Positions 29,457-38,457 of a stretch of DNA of 64,000 nucleotides are shown here, piece after piece. The position numbers and the translations under genes are program-made. This stretch comes from Marichromatium gracile (GTDB lineage: Bacteria > Pseudomonadota > Gammaproteobacteria > Chromatiales > Chromatiaceae): NCBI RefSeq assembly GCF_004343155.1, contig NZ_SMDC01000001.1, positions 310,001 through 374,000 of the forward strand, given 5' to 3'. Positions within the stretch are counted from its first letter, which is position 1. Each line of letters starts with the position of its first letter. The notes under the pieces were generated by a model. That model was not told the DNA's origin and searched no databases. It worked only from the letters and a program-made list of their open reading frames with translations.

Positions 29457-30863
29457 ATGACCACTGATGTCATGAAGATGATGAAAGACAACGAAGTGAC
29501 CTTCGTGGATCTGCGCTTCACCGATACCCGCGGCAAGGAGCAGCACGTCTCCATGCCGACGAGCATGATCGACGAGGATGCCTTCAAGGAAGGCAAGATG
29601 TTCGACGGCTCCTCGATCGCGGGCTGGAAGGGCATCGAGGCCTCGGACATGGTGCTGATGCCCGACCCCACGACCGCGGTGATGGATCCTTTCTCCGAGG
29701 AGAGCACCCTCATCATCCGTTGTGACATCCTCGAGCCCGACACCATGATCGGCTACGAGCGTGATCCGCGTTCGGTGGCCAAGCGCGCCGAGGCCTATCT
29801 GAAGTCCACCGGCATCGCCGACACCGCCTTCTTCGGTCCCGAGCCCGAGTTCTTCGTGCTCGACGACGTGCGCTGGGGCGCGGACATGAGCGGCGCCTTC
29901 TACAAGATCGACTCCGAGGAGGCCGGCTGGAACTCCGAGCGGGTGTTCGGCGACGGCAACATGGGTCACCGTCCAAAGGTCAAGGGCGGCTACTTCCCGG
30001 TGCCCCCGGTCGACTCGCTCAACGATCTGCGTGCGGCCATGTGTCTGACCCTCGAGGAGATGGGCGTCGGCGTCGAGGTGCACCACCACGAGGTCGCCAC
30101 CGCCGGCCAGTGTGAGATCGGCACCAAGTTCGACACCCTGGTCAAGCGTGCCGACGCCAACCAGATCCTCAAGTACGTGGTGCACAACGTCGCCCACGCC
30201 TACGGCAAGACCGCGACCTTCATGCCCAAGCCGCTGGTCGGCGACAACGGCAGCGGCATGCACGTGCACCAGTCGCTCGCCAAGGACGGTCAGAACCTGT
30301 TCGCCGGCGACAAGTACGGCGGCCTGTCCGACATGGCCCTCTACTACATCGGCGGCATCATCAAGCACGCGCGTGCGCTCAACGCCCTGACCAACGCCTC
30401 GACCAACTCCTACAAGCGTCTGGTCCCGGGCTTCGAGGCGCCGGTGATGCTCGCCTACTCGGCGCGCAACCGCTCGGCCTCGATCCGCATCCCGCACTGC
30501 GCCAGCCCCAAGGGTCGTCGCATCGAGGTGCGCTTCCCCGATCCCACCGGCAACCCCTACCTCGCCTTCTCGGCGATGATGCTCGCCGGTCTCGACGGCA
30601 TCATGAACAAGATCCACCCCGGCGATGCCATGGACAAGGATCTCTACGACCTGCCGCGTGAAGAGGCCAAGGCCATCCCGACCGTCGCCTCCTCGCTGGA
30701 GATGGCGCTCGACAACCTCGACCGTGACCGTGAGTTCCTCACCGTCGGCGGCGTGTTCACCGATGACCTGATCGACAGCTACATCAACCTCAAGATGGAC
30801 GAGGTCACCCGCATGCGGATGACGACCCACCCGGTCGAGTTCGACATGTACTACAGCCTCTGA
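29457..30863 (+). CDS. glnA: Glutamine synthetase type I
   Basis: Makes glutamine from glutamate, ammonia and ATP, the entry to ammonium assimilation. 468 residues, the standard GSI-beta length. [47 protein letters not shown] and the adenylylation site Tyr397 in DLYDLP are all present, so activity should be controlled by GlnE. Transcription is nitrogen-controlled through the NtrC and sigma-54 sites upstream. ntrBC follow after a DUF4124 gene. Confidence 0.98.
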   Translation: MTTDVMKMMKDNEVTFVDLRFTDTRGKEQHVSMPTSMIDEDAFKEGKMFDGSSIAGWKGIEASDMVLMPDPTTAVMDPFSEESTLIIRCDILEPDTMIGYERDPRSVAKRAEAYLKSTGIADTAFFGPEPEFFVLDDVRWGADMSGAFYKIDSEEAGWNSERVFGDGNMGHRPKVKGGYFPVPPVDSLNDLRAAMCLTLEEMGVGVEVHHHEVATAGQCEIGTKFDTLVKRADANQILKYVVHNVAHAYGKTATFMPKPLVGDNGSGMHVHQSLAKDGQNLFAGDKYGGLSDMALYYIGGIIKHARALNALTNASTNSYKRLVPGFEAPVMLAYSARNRSASIRIPHCASPKGRRIEVRFPDPTGNPYLAFSAMMLAGLDGIMNKIHPGDAMDKDLYDLPREEAKAIPTVASSLEMALDNLDRDREFLTVGGVFTDDLIDSYINLKMDEVTRMRMTTHPVEFDMYYSL

Positions 30864-30872
30864 TCGGCTGTC

Positions 30873-30899
30873 GCGACCGCGCGGGTCCCGCGCGGTCGC
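30873..30899. terminator. Strong hairpin after glnA
   Basis: GCGACCGCGCG (30873-30883) pairs perfectly with CGCGCGGTCGC (30889-30899) around a 5-base loop. There is no T-run follow-up. Likely a terminator or an mRNA 3'-end stabiliser separating glnA from the next gene. Confidence 0.6.
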
Positions 30900-30978
30900 A
30901 ACCTCGGCGCAGGGATGCGCCACCGACGTCCAGGCGTCCCCGCTTGAGCCCCCTCCGACGCTGGACTATGCTTCGGCC

Positions 30979-31500
30979 ATGATCCGGCCGGCACTGCTCC
31001 TCCCGCTGTTGCTGCTCCCCTGCCTCATCGTCCAGGCCGGCGTCTATCGCTGGGTCGATGCCGACGGGCGGGTGCACTTCTCCGATCGACCCGCCGACGC
31101 CACCGCCGAGCGACTCGATCTCCATGTCGACGCCCCGGTCTCGCGCGGCGCCGACAGCCCCGTCGATCCGCCCCCTGCCAGCGCCCCCTTCCCCGGGCCC
31201 TATGCGCGCTTCGAGATCCTCTCCCCTGTCGAGGCGGAGGTGCTGATGCGCGGCGAGGGTCGCTTCGCCGTCGAACTCGGACTCGAACCCGCGCTGCAAC
31301 CGGGGCATCGCTTGGCGATGGTGCTCGATGGACTCGAGACGGTGATCGAGGCCGGCGCCACCCGCTTTGCCCTCGATGGTGTGGCCTTCGGTCCCCACCG
31401 CCTCGGCGCGTTGATCCGCGACGAGCAGGGTGTGCTGATCGCCCGCGCCCCGACACTTCGCTTCGAGCTGCGTCGCGACGCGCCCCCCGGCGAGCTCTGA
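30979..31500 (+). CDS. DUF4124 domain exported protein
   Basis: 173 residues with signal peptide MIRPALLLPLLLLPCLIVQA, then the DUF4124 motif GVYRWVDADGRVHFSDRPAD. The remainder is beta-rich and may be a carbohydrate- or peptidoglycan-associated domain. Such genes are often found between glnA and ntrB in gammaproteobacteria. Function unknown. Confidence 0.85.
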   Translation: MIRPALLLPLLLLPCLIVQAGVYRWVDADGRVHFSDRPADATAERLDLHVDAPVSRGADSPVDPPPASAPFPGPYARFEILSPVEAEVLMRGEGRFAVELGLEPALQPGHRLAMVLDGLETVIEAGATRFALDGVAFGPHRLGALIRDEQGVLIARAPTLRFELRRDAPPGEL

Positions 31501-31612
31501 GCACTCCTCCTGGCCGCACTGGCCTGTCTCTTGCTAGTCTTTTCTTCGACGACAGGATGCCCTGTCTCGTCCTCCGGTCTCGGATGACCTCACTCAGTCG
31601 CGCAGATGGACC

Positions 31613-32695
31613 ATGACAGCTCAAACCACCGGTAAGCGCTCGCTGGAGCGGACGATCCTCGATCACGTCAACATGGCGGTGCTGCTGTTCGATCGAGGGC
31701 TGCGGCTCGAATACCTCAACCCGGCGGCCGAGATCCTCTTCGAGGCCAGCGCCCGACACATGATCGGTCAGGCTGCCGCCGACCTGCTGCCCTGTCCCGA
31801 TGGCCAGGTCGAGGCCCGGCTGGCGGCGGCGCTGCGTTCGCGCCACCCCTTCACCGAACGTGAGATCAACGTCACCGTGGCCGACGGGCGCACCAAGACG
31901 GTGAACTGTACCGTGCTGCCCCTGCACCATTTTGGTGCGGACGAGGGGGTGCTGGTCGAGCTCTATCAGGTCGATCGTCAGCTGCGCATCACCCGCGAGG
32001 AGCACCTGCTCACCCAGCACCGGGCCACCCAGGCGCTGATCCGCGGCCTCGCCCACGAGATCAAGAATCCGCTCGGCGGGTTGCGCGGCGCGGCCCAGCT
32101 GCTCGAGCAGGAACTGCCCGACCCCGCGTTGTGCGAATACACCCGGATCATCATCGACGAGGCCGACCGCCTGCAGTCGCTGGTCGATCGCATGCTGGGG
32201 CCCAACCGCATGCCCCAGCGCGAGACGCTCAACATCCACGACGTGCTTGAGCACGTGCGCGGGCTGATCCTCGCCGAGTTCCCGCGCGGCCCCGAGGTGG
32301 TGCGCGACTACGACCCCAGCATCCCCGACCTGATGGGCGACGGTGACCGGCTGATCCAGGCCTTCCTCAACCTCGCGCGCAACGCCGCGGCCGCCACCGG
32401 CGCGGACGGACGCGTCGAGCTGCGCACCCGGGTGCTGCGTCAGTTCACCATCGGCAGTCGTCGCTATCGGCTGGTGTTGCAGACCCAGGTTCGGGACGAT
32501 GGCCAAGGGATCCCCGAGGACATCCGCGACAAGATCTTCTTCCCGATGGTCTCGGGCAAGCAGGGTGGCACCGGACTGGGGCTGCCCATCGCACAGGAAC
32601 TCATCAACCAGCACGGCGGGCTGATCGAATGCGAGAGCCGGCCGGGCGAGACGGTGTTCTTCGTCTATCTGCCGCTGGAGTCGGAGCATGCATAG
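31613..32695 (+). CDS. glnL: Nitrogen regulation sensor kinase NtrB
   Basis: 360-residue cytoplasmic kinase/phosphatase of NtrC, controlled by PII. An N-terminal PAS domain (about 17-125) is followed by the phospho-accepting histidine (about H148) in GLAHEIKNPLGGLRGAAQLL. HATPase motifs are NLARNAAAA, DDGQGIPEDI and GGTGLGLPIAQELI. It is followed by ntrC. A near-perfect NtrC palindrome lies inside its reading frame at 31923-31939. Confidence 0.96.
   Translation: MTAQTTGKRSLERTILDHVNMAVLLFDRGLRLEYLNPAAEILFEASARHMIGQAAADLLPCPDGQVEARLAAALRSRHPFTEREINVTVADGRTKTVNCTVLPLHHFGADEGVLVELYQVDRQLRITREEHLLTQHRATQALIRGLAHEIKNPLGGLRGAAQLLEQELPDPALCEYTRIIIDEADRLQSLVDRMLGPNRMPQRETLNIHDVLEHVRGLILAEFPRGPEVVRDYDPSIPDLMGDGDRLIQAFLNLARNAAAATGADGRVELRTRVLRQFTIGSRRYRLVLQTQVRDDGQGIPEDIRDKIFFPMVSGKQGGTGLGLPIAQELINQHGGLIECESRPGETVFFVYLPLESEHA
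31923..31939. promoter_or_regulatory. Candidate NtrC site inside ntrB
   Basis: TGCACCATTTTGGTGCG matches the NtrC palindrome at 11 of 12 arm positions. It encodes LHHFGA of the PAS region. It could be an intragenic autoregulatory site or a chance match. Confidence 0.5.
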
Positions 32696-32785
32696 GAACC
32701 TGCAACCACCCCATTCGCCAACCTCGTCGGCGTCGCCGTGCCCACGCCGCCCGAGGCATGCCGTCGGCATGCCGGGAGCGCGATG

Positions 32786-34225
32786 ATGCCGCACAGTCTC
32801 GAGCGCGGGAATCGCGAGCCCCGGGTCTGGGTGATCGACGACGATCGGTCGATCCGCTGGGTACTGGAACGGGCGTTGCGCAAGGCGCAGATGCACGTCA
32901 CCTGTTTCTCCAACGGGGTCGGGGTGATGGAGGCGCTGGAGCGCGAGCAGCCCGACGTCATCCTCTCCGACATCCGCATGCCGGGGATCGACGGGCTCGA
33001 TCTGCTCGAACAGGTCTCGGCCCGCTACCCCGGGCTGCCGGTGATCATCATGACCGCGCACTCGGACCTCGACAGCGCCGTCTCCGCCTTCCACGGCGGC
33101 GCCTTCGAGTACCTGCCCAAGCCCTTCGATCTCGACGAGGCGGTGGCGCAGGTCAGCCGCGCCTGCCGGCGTGGTCGCGAGGAGCGTCAGGAGGAGGTGG
33201 CGCGTCCGACCGGACCCGACATCATCGGCGAGGCGCCGGCGATGCAGGAGGTGTTCCGCGCCGTCGGGCGGCTGGCGCGCTCCAACATCACCGTGTTGAT
33301 CAATGGTGAGTCGGGCACCGGCAAGGAGCTGGTGGCCCAGGCGCTGCATCGTCACAGCCCGCGCAGCGAACGTCCGTTCATCGCCCTCAACATGGCGGCG
33401 ATCCCGCGCGACCTGCTCGAGTCCGAGCTGTTCGGTCACGAGCGCGGTTCCTTCACCGGTGCCCAGGCGCGCCGCGAGGGGCGTTTCGAGCAGGCCGACG
33501 GCGGTACCCTGTTCCTCGACGAGATCGGTGACATGCCCGCCGAGCTGCAGACCCGGCTGCTGCGGGTGCTCGCCGACGGCGAGTTCTATCGTGTCGGCGG
33601 GGTCGCGCCGATCAAGGTCGACGTGCGCATCATCGCCGCCACCCACCAGGACCTCGAGTCGCTGGTGCGCGAGGGACGCTTTCGCGAGGACCTGTTCCAC
33701 CGACTCAACGTCATCCGTATCCATCTGCCGGCGCTGCGCGATCGCCGCGAGGACATCCCGCTGCTGATGCGCCACTTCCTCGCGCAGGCGGCGCGCGAGT
33801 TGAGCTGCGAGCCCAAGGTGCTGATGCAGGGGGCGATCGAGCGGCTCGAGCGACTCGACTGGCCGGGTAACGTGCGTCAGCTCGAGAACACCGCGCGCTG
33901 GCTCACGGTGATGGCCTCGGGCAAGCAGATTCATGCCGAGGACCTGCCCGAGGATCTCAGCGCCTCGCTGACCCAGGAGCAGCCCGAGACATCCTGGGAG
34001 ACGGTGTTGCGGCGCTGGGCGCGGCAGCGGTTGCAGCAGGGCGAGCGCGGTCTGCTCGACGAGGCGCTGCCGGTCTTCGAGCAGACTCTCATCCAGTGCG
34101 CCCTCGAACAGACCGGCGGGCGGCGCCAGGAAGCGGCGCGGCTGCTCGGCTGGGGGCGCAACACCCTGACCCGCAAGATCAAGGAGCTCGGGCTCGAGAG
34201 CGAGTCCGAGACCGGGGTGGACTGA
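32786..34225 (+). CDS. glnG: Nitrogen regulation response regulator NtrC
   Basis: 479 residues from the second of two adjacent ATGs, which is better spaced from GGGAG; the first, at 32783, is possible. The receiver domain has [17 protein letters not shown] and the phospho-acceptor Asp in [12 protein letters not shown]. The sigma-54 AAA+ domain has [29 protein letters not shown] (the GAFTGA-type loop, here GSFTGA) and [10 protein letters not shown]. The C-terminal Fis-type helix-turn-helix is [20 protein letters not shown]. It activates sigma-54 promoters such as that of glnA. Confidence 0.97.
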   Translation: MPHSLERGNREPRVWVIDDDRSIRWVLERALRKAQMHVTCFSNGVGVMEALEREQPDVILSDIRMPGIDGLDLLEQVSARYPGLPVIIMTAHSDLDSAVSAFHGGAFEYLPKPFDLDEAVAQVSRACRRGREERQEEVARPTGPDIIGEAPAMQEVFRAVGRLARSNITVLINGESGTGKELVAQALHRHSPRSERPFIALNMAAIPRDLLESELFGHERGSFTGAQARREGRFEQADGGTLFLDEIGDMPAELQTRLLRVLADGEFYRVGGVAPIKVDVRIIAATHQDLESLVREGRFREDLFHRLNVIRIHLPALRDRREDIPLLMRHFLAQAARELSCEPKVLMQGAIERLERLDWPGNVRQLENTARWLTVMASGKQIHAEDLPEDLSASLTQEQPETSWETVLRRWARQRLQQGERGLLDEALPVFEQTLIQCALEQTGGRRQEAARLLGWGRNTLTRKIKELGLESESETGVD

Positions 34226-34307
34226 GCGCCGGGCTTGGCTTGGGCGGCGGCTGCCGCGACACTAGGTCGACGAGGCCCGGACGTCGTGGACCGGGCATGG
34301 CGATGGA

Positions 34308-34721
34308 GTGAGTCGAGTGGACAGCATCAGTATCGATCTCAAGGGCTCGACGGTCGATGCCGTCGAGCAGCGCGGCGGGCAGCTGCGGATCCATTTCTCG
34401 CGCGCCTATCAGCTCAAGACCATGACCGGCTCGCGCGAGCGGACACGCTGGTGGCAGGCCGGAACCCTGGTGTTCGACGGGGCCGACGAGACCGTCCTGC
34501 CCCCTCCGGGTGAGCTGTGCTGCAGCGGTGGCGAGCTCGAGGACAACCTCTATGTCTATCGCGACATGATCCCGGTGCCCTTCGAGAGCCGGGGACGGGT
34601 GGGGTGCAGTCTGGAGTTCGAGGGGCTGGAGGCGCCGCTGGTGGTGCGGGGCGAGGCGGTGCGGCTGGAGCTGGAGGCGGTGCCTCGATATATCGAGCAC
34701 CTGCGCCCGGAGACGGGGTGA
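34308..34721 (+). CDS. Conserved hypothetical protein
   Basis: 137 residues from GTG 34308; GTG 34317, which has GGAG 9 bases upstream, is an equally good start. The sequence is beta-rich without signal peptide or membrane segment (SISIDLKGSTVDAVEQRGGQ, GELCCSGGELEDNLYVYRDM). I do not recognise the family. Coding support comes from composition typical of its neighbours and a clean gap to the convergent gene. It lies 82 bp after ntrC. Confidence 0.6.
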   Translation: MSRVDSISIDLKGSTVDAVEQRGGQLRIHFSRAYQLKTMTGSRERTRWWQAGTLVFDGADETVLPPPGELCCSGGELEDNLYVYRDMIPVPFESRGRVGCSLEFEGLEAPLVVRGEAVRLELEAVPRYIEHLRPETG

Positions 34722-34728
34722 CTGCGGC

Positions 34729-34750
34729 GGCCCCGGCAGCTGCCGGGGCC
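34729..34750. terminator. Bidirectional palindromic hairpin
   Basis: GGCCCCGGCA and TGCCGGGGCC form a perfect 10-bp stem with a GC loop, in the 36-bp gap between convergent genes. No T-run. Confidence 0.6.
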
Positions 34751-34757
34751 TGTCGGG

Positions 34758-34982
34758 TCAGAGTCGCGAGGACCCGACGAGTTCGTGGGCGATGTCGACG
34801 ACACGGTTGGCCATCGTCATGTACTCGTCACGGTAATTGGCCAGCAGGCCCTCCTGGGACCCCCAGTAGTCCTTACCCGAGACGCCGTTTTCGTGTTCGT
34901 AGTCGATGAACTGCTGCTGCATCTCGACCATCTTCTCGATCAGCGCTTGCTTCTCTGCTTTCAGCGCGGCGATGTCACTCAT
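34758..34982 (-). CDS. Small conserved hypothetical protein (74 aa)
   Basis: Starts MSDIAALKAEKQALIEKMVE and contains YEHENGVSGKDYWGSQEGLL. It is predicted almost wholly helical, soluble and acidic. The charged N-terminal half could form a short coiled coil. Function unknown. It is monocistronic, reading away from trmL. Confidence 0.7.
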   Translation of the reverse strand: MSDIAALKAEKQALIEKMVEMQQQFIDYEHENGVSGKDYWGSQEGLLANYRDEYMTMANRVVDIAHELVGSSRL

Positions 34983-35167
34983 GGACCTGTCCCCCACTAT
35001 GGCGTGAGCCGTCTGCGACGGCGAATTTAGCAAATGCCGAAGTCTTAATATATCATGCGTCCGCGCGCCGGGGACAACCGTTAAACCCTGGTGCGCGGGC
35101 GGATATCTCGCCGTCCGCAAAGGATTTTCCTCCGCCCTCCGCTGCTTCCTGACGAGTCCCGCCCGCG

Positions 35168-35638
35168 ATGTTCGATATCATCCTCTACGAGCCCGAGATC
35201 CCGCCCAACACCGGCAATGCGATCCGTCTGAGCGCCAACGCCGGGGCCCGGCTGCACCTGATCGAGCCGCTCGGCTTCGTGCTCGAGGACAGCAAGCTGC
35301 GTCGCGCCGGGCTCGATTATCACGAATGGGCGGAGGTTCGCGTACACGCCTCGCTCGAGAGCTGTCTCGGGCAGCTCGCCCCGCGGCGGCTGTTCGCGCT
35401 CACCAGTCATGGCCAGGTGCCCTATACCGAGCCCGACTACCAGCCCGGCGATGCGCTGCTGTTCGGTCCGGAGACCCGGGGGCTGCCGCGCGCGCGCATC
35501 GAGGCGCTGCCCGAGTCGCAACGGCTCTATATCCCGATGTGTCCGGGCAATCGCAGTCTCAATCTCTCCAACGCGGTCGCGGTGGTGGTCTTCGAGGCCT
35601 GGCGCCAGCAGGGGTTTGCCGGTGCCGCGCCACGCTGA
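35168..35638 (+). CDS. trmL: tRNA (cytidine/uridine-34-2'-O)-methyltransferase TrmL
   Basis: 156-residue SPOUT methyltransferase that methylates the wobble ribose of tRNALeu isoacceptors. MFDIILYEPEIPPNTGNAIR is the family N-terminus; FGPETRGLP and the knot motif IPMCPGNRSLNLSNAVAVVV follow. The only ATG near the conserved start is at 35168. It converges with gpsA across a long hairpin. Confidence 0.96.
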   Translation: MFDIILYEPEIPPNTGNAIRLSANAGARLHLIEPLGFVLEDSKLRRAGLDYHEWAEVRVHASLESCLGQLAPRRLFALTSHGQVPYTEPDYQPGDALLFGPETRGLPRARIEALPESQRLYIPMCPGNRSLNLSNAVAVVVFEAWRQQGFAGAAPR

Positions 35639-35645
35639 GGGCGGG

Positions 35646-35671
35646 CGCCCGGACCGCGTGCGGTCCGGGCG
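35646..35671. terminator. Bidirectional hairpin between trmL and gpsA
   Basis: CGCCCGGACCGC and GCGGTCCGGGCG are exact 12-base inverted arms with a 2-base centre, in the 39-bp gap between convergent genes. No T-run. Confidence 0.6.
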
Positions 35672-35677
35672 TGGGGG

Positions 35678-36688
35678 TCAGTGGAACTCGGGCTTGGGTT
35701 CGCGCTCGAGCAATGCCTGGGTCGCCTGTGCCGGCGAGACCCCGGCGTGGAGCACCAGATAGACCTGTTCGCTGATCGGCATCTCGATGCCGAGACGCTG
35801 GGCCAGGCCGTGGATCGCCTTGGCGGTGATCACGCCCTCGACCTCCTGGCCGATGCGCGCGCGTGCCGCCTCGATGCTCTCACCCCGGGCCAGCGCCAGC
35901 CCCATGCGGCGGTTGCGTGACTGGTCGTCGGTGCAGGTGAGCACCAGGTCACCCATCCCGGCCAGCCCCATGAAGGTCTCGGGGCGGCCGCCGAGTGCCT
36001 GACCGAGCCGGATCAGCTCGGCCAGACCGCGGGTGATCAGCGCCGCACGGGTGTTGGCGCCGAAACCGAGACCGTCGGCGATGCCGGTGGCGATCGCCAG
36101 CACGTTCTTCGCCGCGCCGCAGATCTCCACCCCGACCATGTCGCTGCTGGTATAGGCGCGGAAGCGCCCGCCGTGGAGCAGGCCGGCGACGTGTTGGGCG
36201 AAGGGCTCGCGTTCGGCGGCGACGGTGACCGCCGTCGGCAGGCCGTCGCCGACCTCGCGGGCGAAGCTCGGCCCGGAGACCACCGCCAGCGGGCGCTCGC
36301 CGAGCTCCTCCTGGGCGACCTGATGGAGCAGCTGGTTGCTGCCCGGGTCCAGCCCCTTGGTCGCCCAGGCCACGCCGAAGCCCTTGGAGAGGTGTGCGGC
36401 GAGCTGACGGGCGACGGTGCGGAAGGCATGGCTCGGCACCACCACCAGACAGTCGCTGGCGTCGGCCAGGGCCTCGGCGAGCGAGGCGGTGGGGATCAGC
36501 CCTTCGGGCAGCGCCACGCCGGGGAGGAACTGGCGATTCTCGCGGTCGCGCTGGAGTGCCGCGATCTGTTCCGGCTCATGACTCCAGAGCCGTACCTGAT
36601 GGCCGTTGGCCACCAGCTGCAGCGCCAGCGCCGTGCCCCAGGAGCCGGCGCCGATGACTGCGATCCGGGCGCTGGGGGTGGTGCTCAA
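35678..36688 (-). CDS. gpsA: Glycerol-3-phosphate dehydrogenase [NAD(P)+]
   Basis: 336 residues. Reduces dihydroxyacetone phosphate to sn-glycerol-3-phosphate for phospholipid synthesis. Rossmann motif [16 protein letters not shown], catalytic region [20 protein letters not shown] and [12 protein letters not shown] are diagnostic. Its ATG overlaps the secB stop (ATGA), the conserved secB-gpsA pairing. Confidence 0.97.
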   Translation of the reverse strand: MSTTPSARIAVIGAGSWGTALALQLVANGHQVRLWSHEPEQIAALQRDRENRQFLPGVALPEGLIPTASLAEALADASDCLVVVPSHAFRTVARQLAAHLSKGFGVAWATKGLDPGSNQLLHQVAQEELGERPLAVVSGPSFAREVGDGLPTAVTVAAEREPFAQHVAGLLHGGRFRAYTSSDMVGVEICGAAKNVLAIATGIADGLGFGANTRAALITRGLAELIRLGQALGGRPETFMGLAGMGDLVLTCTDDQSRNRRMGLALARGESIEAARARIGQEVEGVITAKAIHGLAQRLGIEMPISEQVYLVLHAGVSPAQATQALLEREPKPEFH

Positions 36689-37179
36689 TGCTGGACCGCC
36701 TCGGCCGGCTCGGTGCCGCCCTGCTGGGCCTCCTGCTGGGCGCGCTGCTGCTGGTGCTGGGCGAAGAGCATGTCGAAGTTAACGTGCTGCAGCACCAGTT
36801 GCGGGAAGCTGCCCTTGACCACCAGGTCGGAGACCACCTCTCGGGCATAGGGGAAGAGCAGGCTCGGGCAATAGGCGCCGAGCATCGGGCCGAGCTCCTG
36901 TTCGGGGAAACCGGCGATGTTGAAGATGCCGGCCTGCTGCACCTCGACGATGAAGGCGGTTTTGTCGCCGACCTTGACCGTCACCGTGACCTCGAGCACC
37001 ACCTCGTAGTGGTCCTTGTCGAGATCGTTGATCCTGGTGTTGAGGTTGAGGGTGTGCTTCGGGGTCCAGTCGCCGCGGAAGAGTTCGGGCGCGTTGGGGG
37101 ACTCGAAGGAAACATCCTTGATATAGACGCGCTGGACGGAGAATTGACGCTCGGGGGTCTGCTGTTGCTTGTCGGCCAT
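36685..37179 (-). CDS. secB: Protein-export chaperone SecB
   Basis: 164 residues. Tetrameric cytosolic chaperone that keeps preproteins unfolded for Sec[21 protein letters not shown] and [20 protein letters not shown] are SecB blocks. The C-terminus is glutamine-rich, as is common. grxC, usually next to it, is absent. Confidence 0.96.
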   Translation of the reverse strand: MADKQQQTPERQFSVQRVYIKDVSFESPNAPELFRGDWTPKHTLNLNTRINDLDKDHYEVVLEVTVTVKVGDKTAFIVEVQQAGIFNIAGFPEQELGPMLGAYCPSLLFPYAREVVSDLVVKGSFPQLVLQHVNFDMLFAQHQQQRAQQEAQQGGTEPAEAVQH

Positions 37180-37326
37180 GCCGCGATTCCTGTGTCTGGT
37201 GGTGCCCCCGACGTCCTTGACTGGCGTCGGGCGGCGGGAACGGATCGGGCCCGGCCCCGGCGCGCCGGGACGGGGCGAGGGTGCCCGCGCTCGCGCGGGC
37301 CGATCAGGCCCGCCGCGCGGCGGGGC

Positions 37327-37764
37327 TCAGCGCTTCTTCTTGCCGCCGCGGGCCAGCGGCAGGCTCGCCGCCTCCCAGCCCATGATGCCGCCGCGGAGGT
37401 TGTAGACCTCCTCGAAGCCCTCCTTGCGCAGCTGGGCGCAGGCCATCTGCGACTGCGAGCCGGAGCGGCAGTTGACGATGATCGGCTTGCCCTTGTGCTT
37501 GGCGACGGTGGCGAGCTGATTCTTGAAGCCGTTCATGGGGATGTTGATGGCGTTGAGGATGTGACCCTTGGCAAAGTCGGCCGCCGGGCGCACGTCGATC
37601 ACCACCGCATCCTGGCGGTTGATCATCTCGGTGGCCGCGAGCGGTTCGACGCTGCCCTTGCTGCCGACGATCAGGTTGTGGATGAGCAACCCGAGGATGA
37701 CGACGAGCGCCAGGAACAGGAGCCAATGGTTGCCCACGAACTGGACGAGCTGGTCTAGCGACAT
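37327..37764 (-). CDS. Membrane-anchored rhodanese-like sulfurtransferase (YibN type)
   Basis: 145 residues. One N-terminal membrane segment (about 13-33, WLLFLALVVILGLLI) is followed by a rhodanese domain with DVRPAADFAKGHILNAINIP and the active-site loop NCRSGSQS (Cys about 99). The C-terminus is GGKKKR. It lies 148 bp upstream of secB and 156 bp downstream of an ArsR-type regulator that resembles persulfide sensors, on the same strand. Sulfane-sulfur transfer is the family role; the actual substrate is unknown. Confidence 0.92.
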   Translation of the reverse strand: MSLDQLVQFVGNHWLLFLALVVILGLLIHNLIVGSKGSVEPLAATEMINRQDAVVIDVRPAADFAKGHILNAINIPMNGFKNQLATVAKHKGKPIIVNCRSGSQSQMACAQLRKEGFEEVYNLRGGIMGWEAASLPLARGGKKKR

Positions 37765-37920
37765 CGCGATGCAGTCTCACATGAATGTTGGAGCGCCGCC
37801 CGCGTGCCGCCCGTCACCGCTGCTGATCGGGGTGCGGCGGCGAGATCGCGCGAACCGGCGCTGGTGCAAAGGGGGTTCAGAGTATAAGGAGCCGCGGCGG
37901 TGGGCGACACCCCGGAGGTG

Positions 37921-38283
37921 TCAGCGCACGTGCTGACAGAAGACCTCGCGCATCATCCCGATCAGCTGCAGGGTGCGACCGTCGCTGACACGGTAGTAGA
38001 CACGGTTGGCGTCCTTGCGCGAGGCCAGGATACCCTTGTCGCGCAGGATCGCCAGATGCTGGGAGATATTGCTCTGCGAGGTGCCGACATGGTCGACGAT
38101 CTCCTGCACGCTGACCTCCTGCTCGCCGAGCGTGCACAGGATCTTCAGTCGCAGCGGATGCGACATCGCCTTGAGCGAACGCGAGGCGCGTTCGATATCC
38201 GCGTCGTCGGCGAACAGGTCGAGTGGCTCGGAGCCGGCGGCGTTGAGGATCGGGGGAGGAGACTGGCTCAGCTTGCTCACCAT
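37921..38283 (-). CDS. ArsR-family repressor, SqrR/BigR/YgaV-like
   Basis: 120 residues, winged helix with recognition helix in VGTSQSNISQHLAILRDKGI. Two cysteines, C50 (LKILCTLGEQEV) and C116 (REVFCQHVR), are 66 residues apart in the same contexts as the reactive pair of SqrR, BigR and YgaV, which form a polysulfide bridge and release DNA. This predicts a persulfide-responsive repressor. The metal-binding ELCVCDL motif of ArsR is absent. A rhodanese gene is directly downstream, and a palindrome lies over its likely -10 region. Confidence 0.85.
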   Translation of the reverse strand: MVSKLSQSPPPILNAAGSEPLDLFADDADIERASRSLKAMSHPLRLKILCTLGEQEVSVQEIVDHVGTSQSNISQHLAILRDKGILASRKDANRVYYRVSDGRTLQLIGMMREVFCQHVR

Positions 38284-38306
38284 CGTGATCGTGTCTAATC
38301 AATGTT

Positions 38307-38339
38307 TCACCATATGATGATAAACGCTTTGCCCGTCAA
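38307..38339 (-). promoter_or_regulatory. Promoter and operator of the ArsR-family gene
   Basis: On the minus strand TTGACG (38334-38339) is a good -35. The palindrome TCACCATATGATGA (38307-38320, arms TCAnCAT/ATGnTGA) covers the expected -10 position, 24 bp before the gene. This fits autorepression. Confidence 0.5.
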
Positions 38340-38457
38340 GCGCGATGCGGCGCGCTGTGAGCCGAATCCGCCCGGATCGATCGCGGATGCCGGGGCTGGG
38401 GCGGCGACCGCGCACGCCGCGGCGGAGAGCGCATCATCGAGCAGACATTGACCGGGG

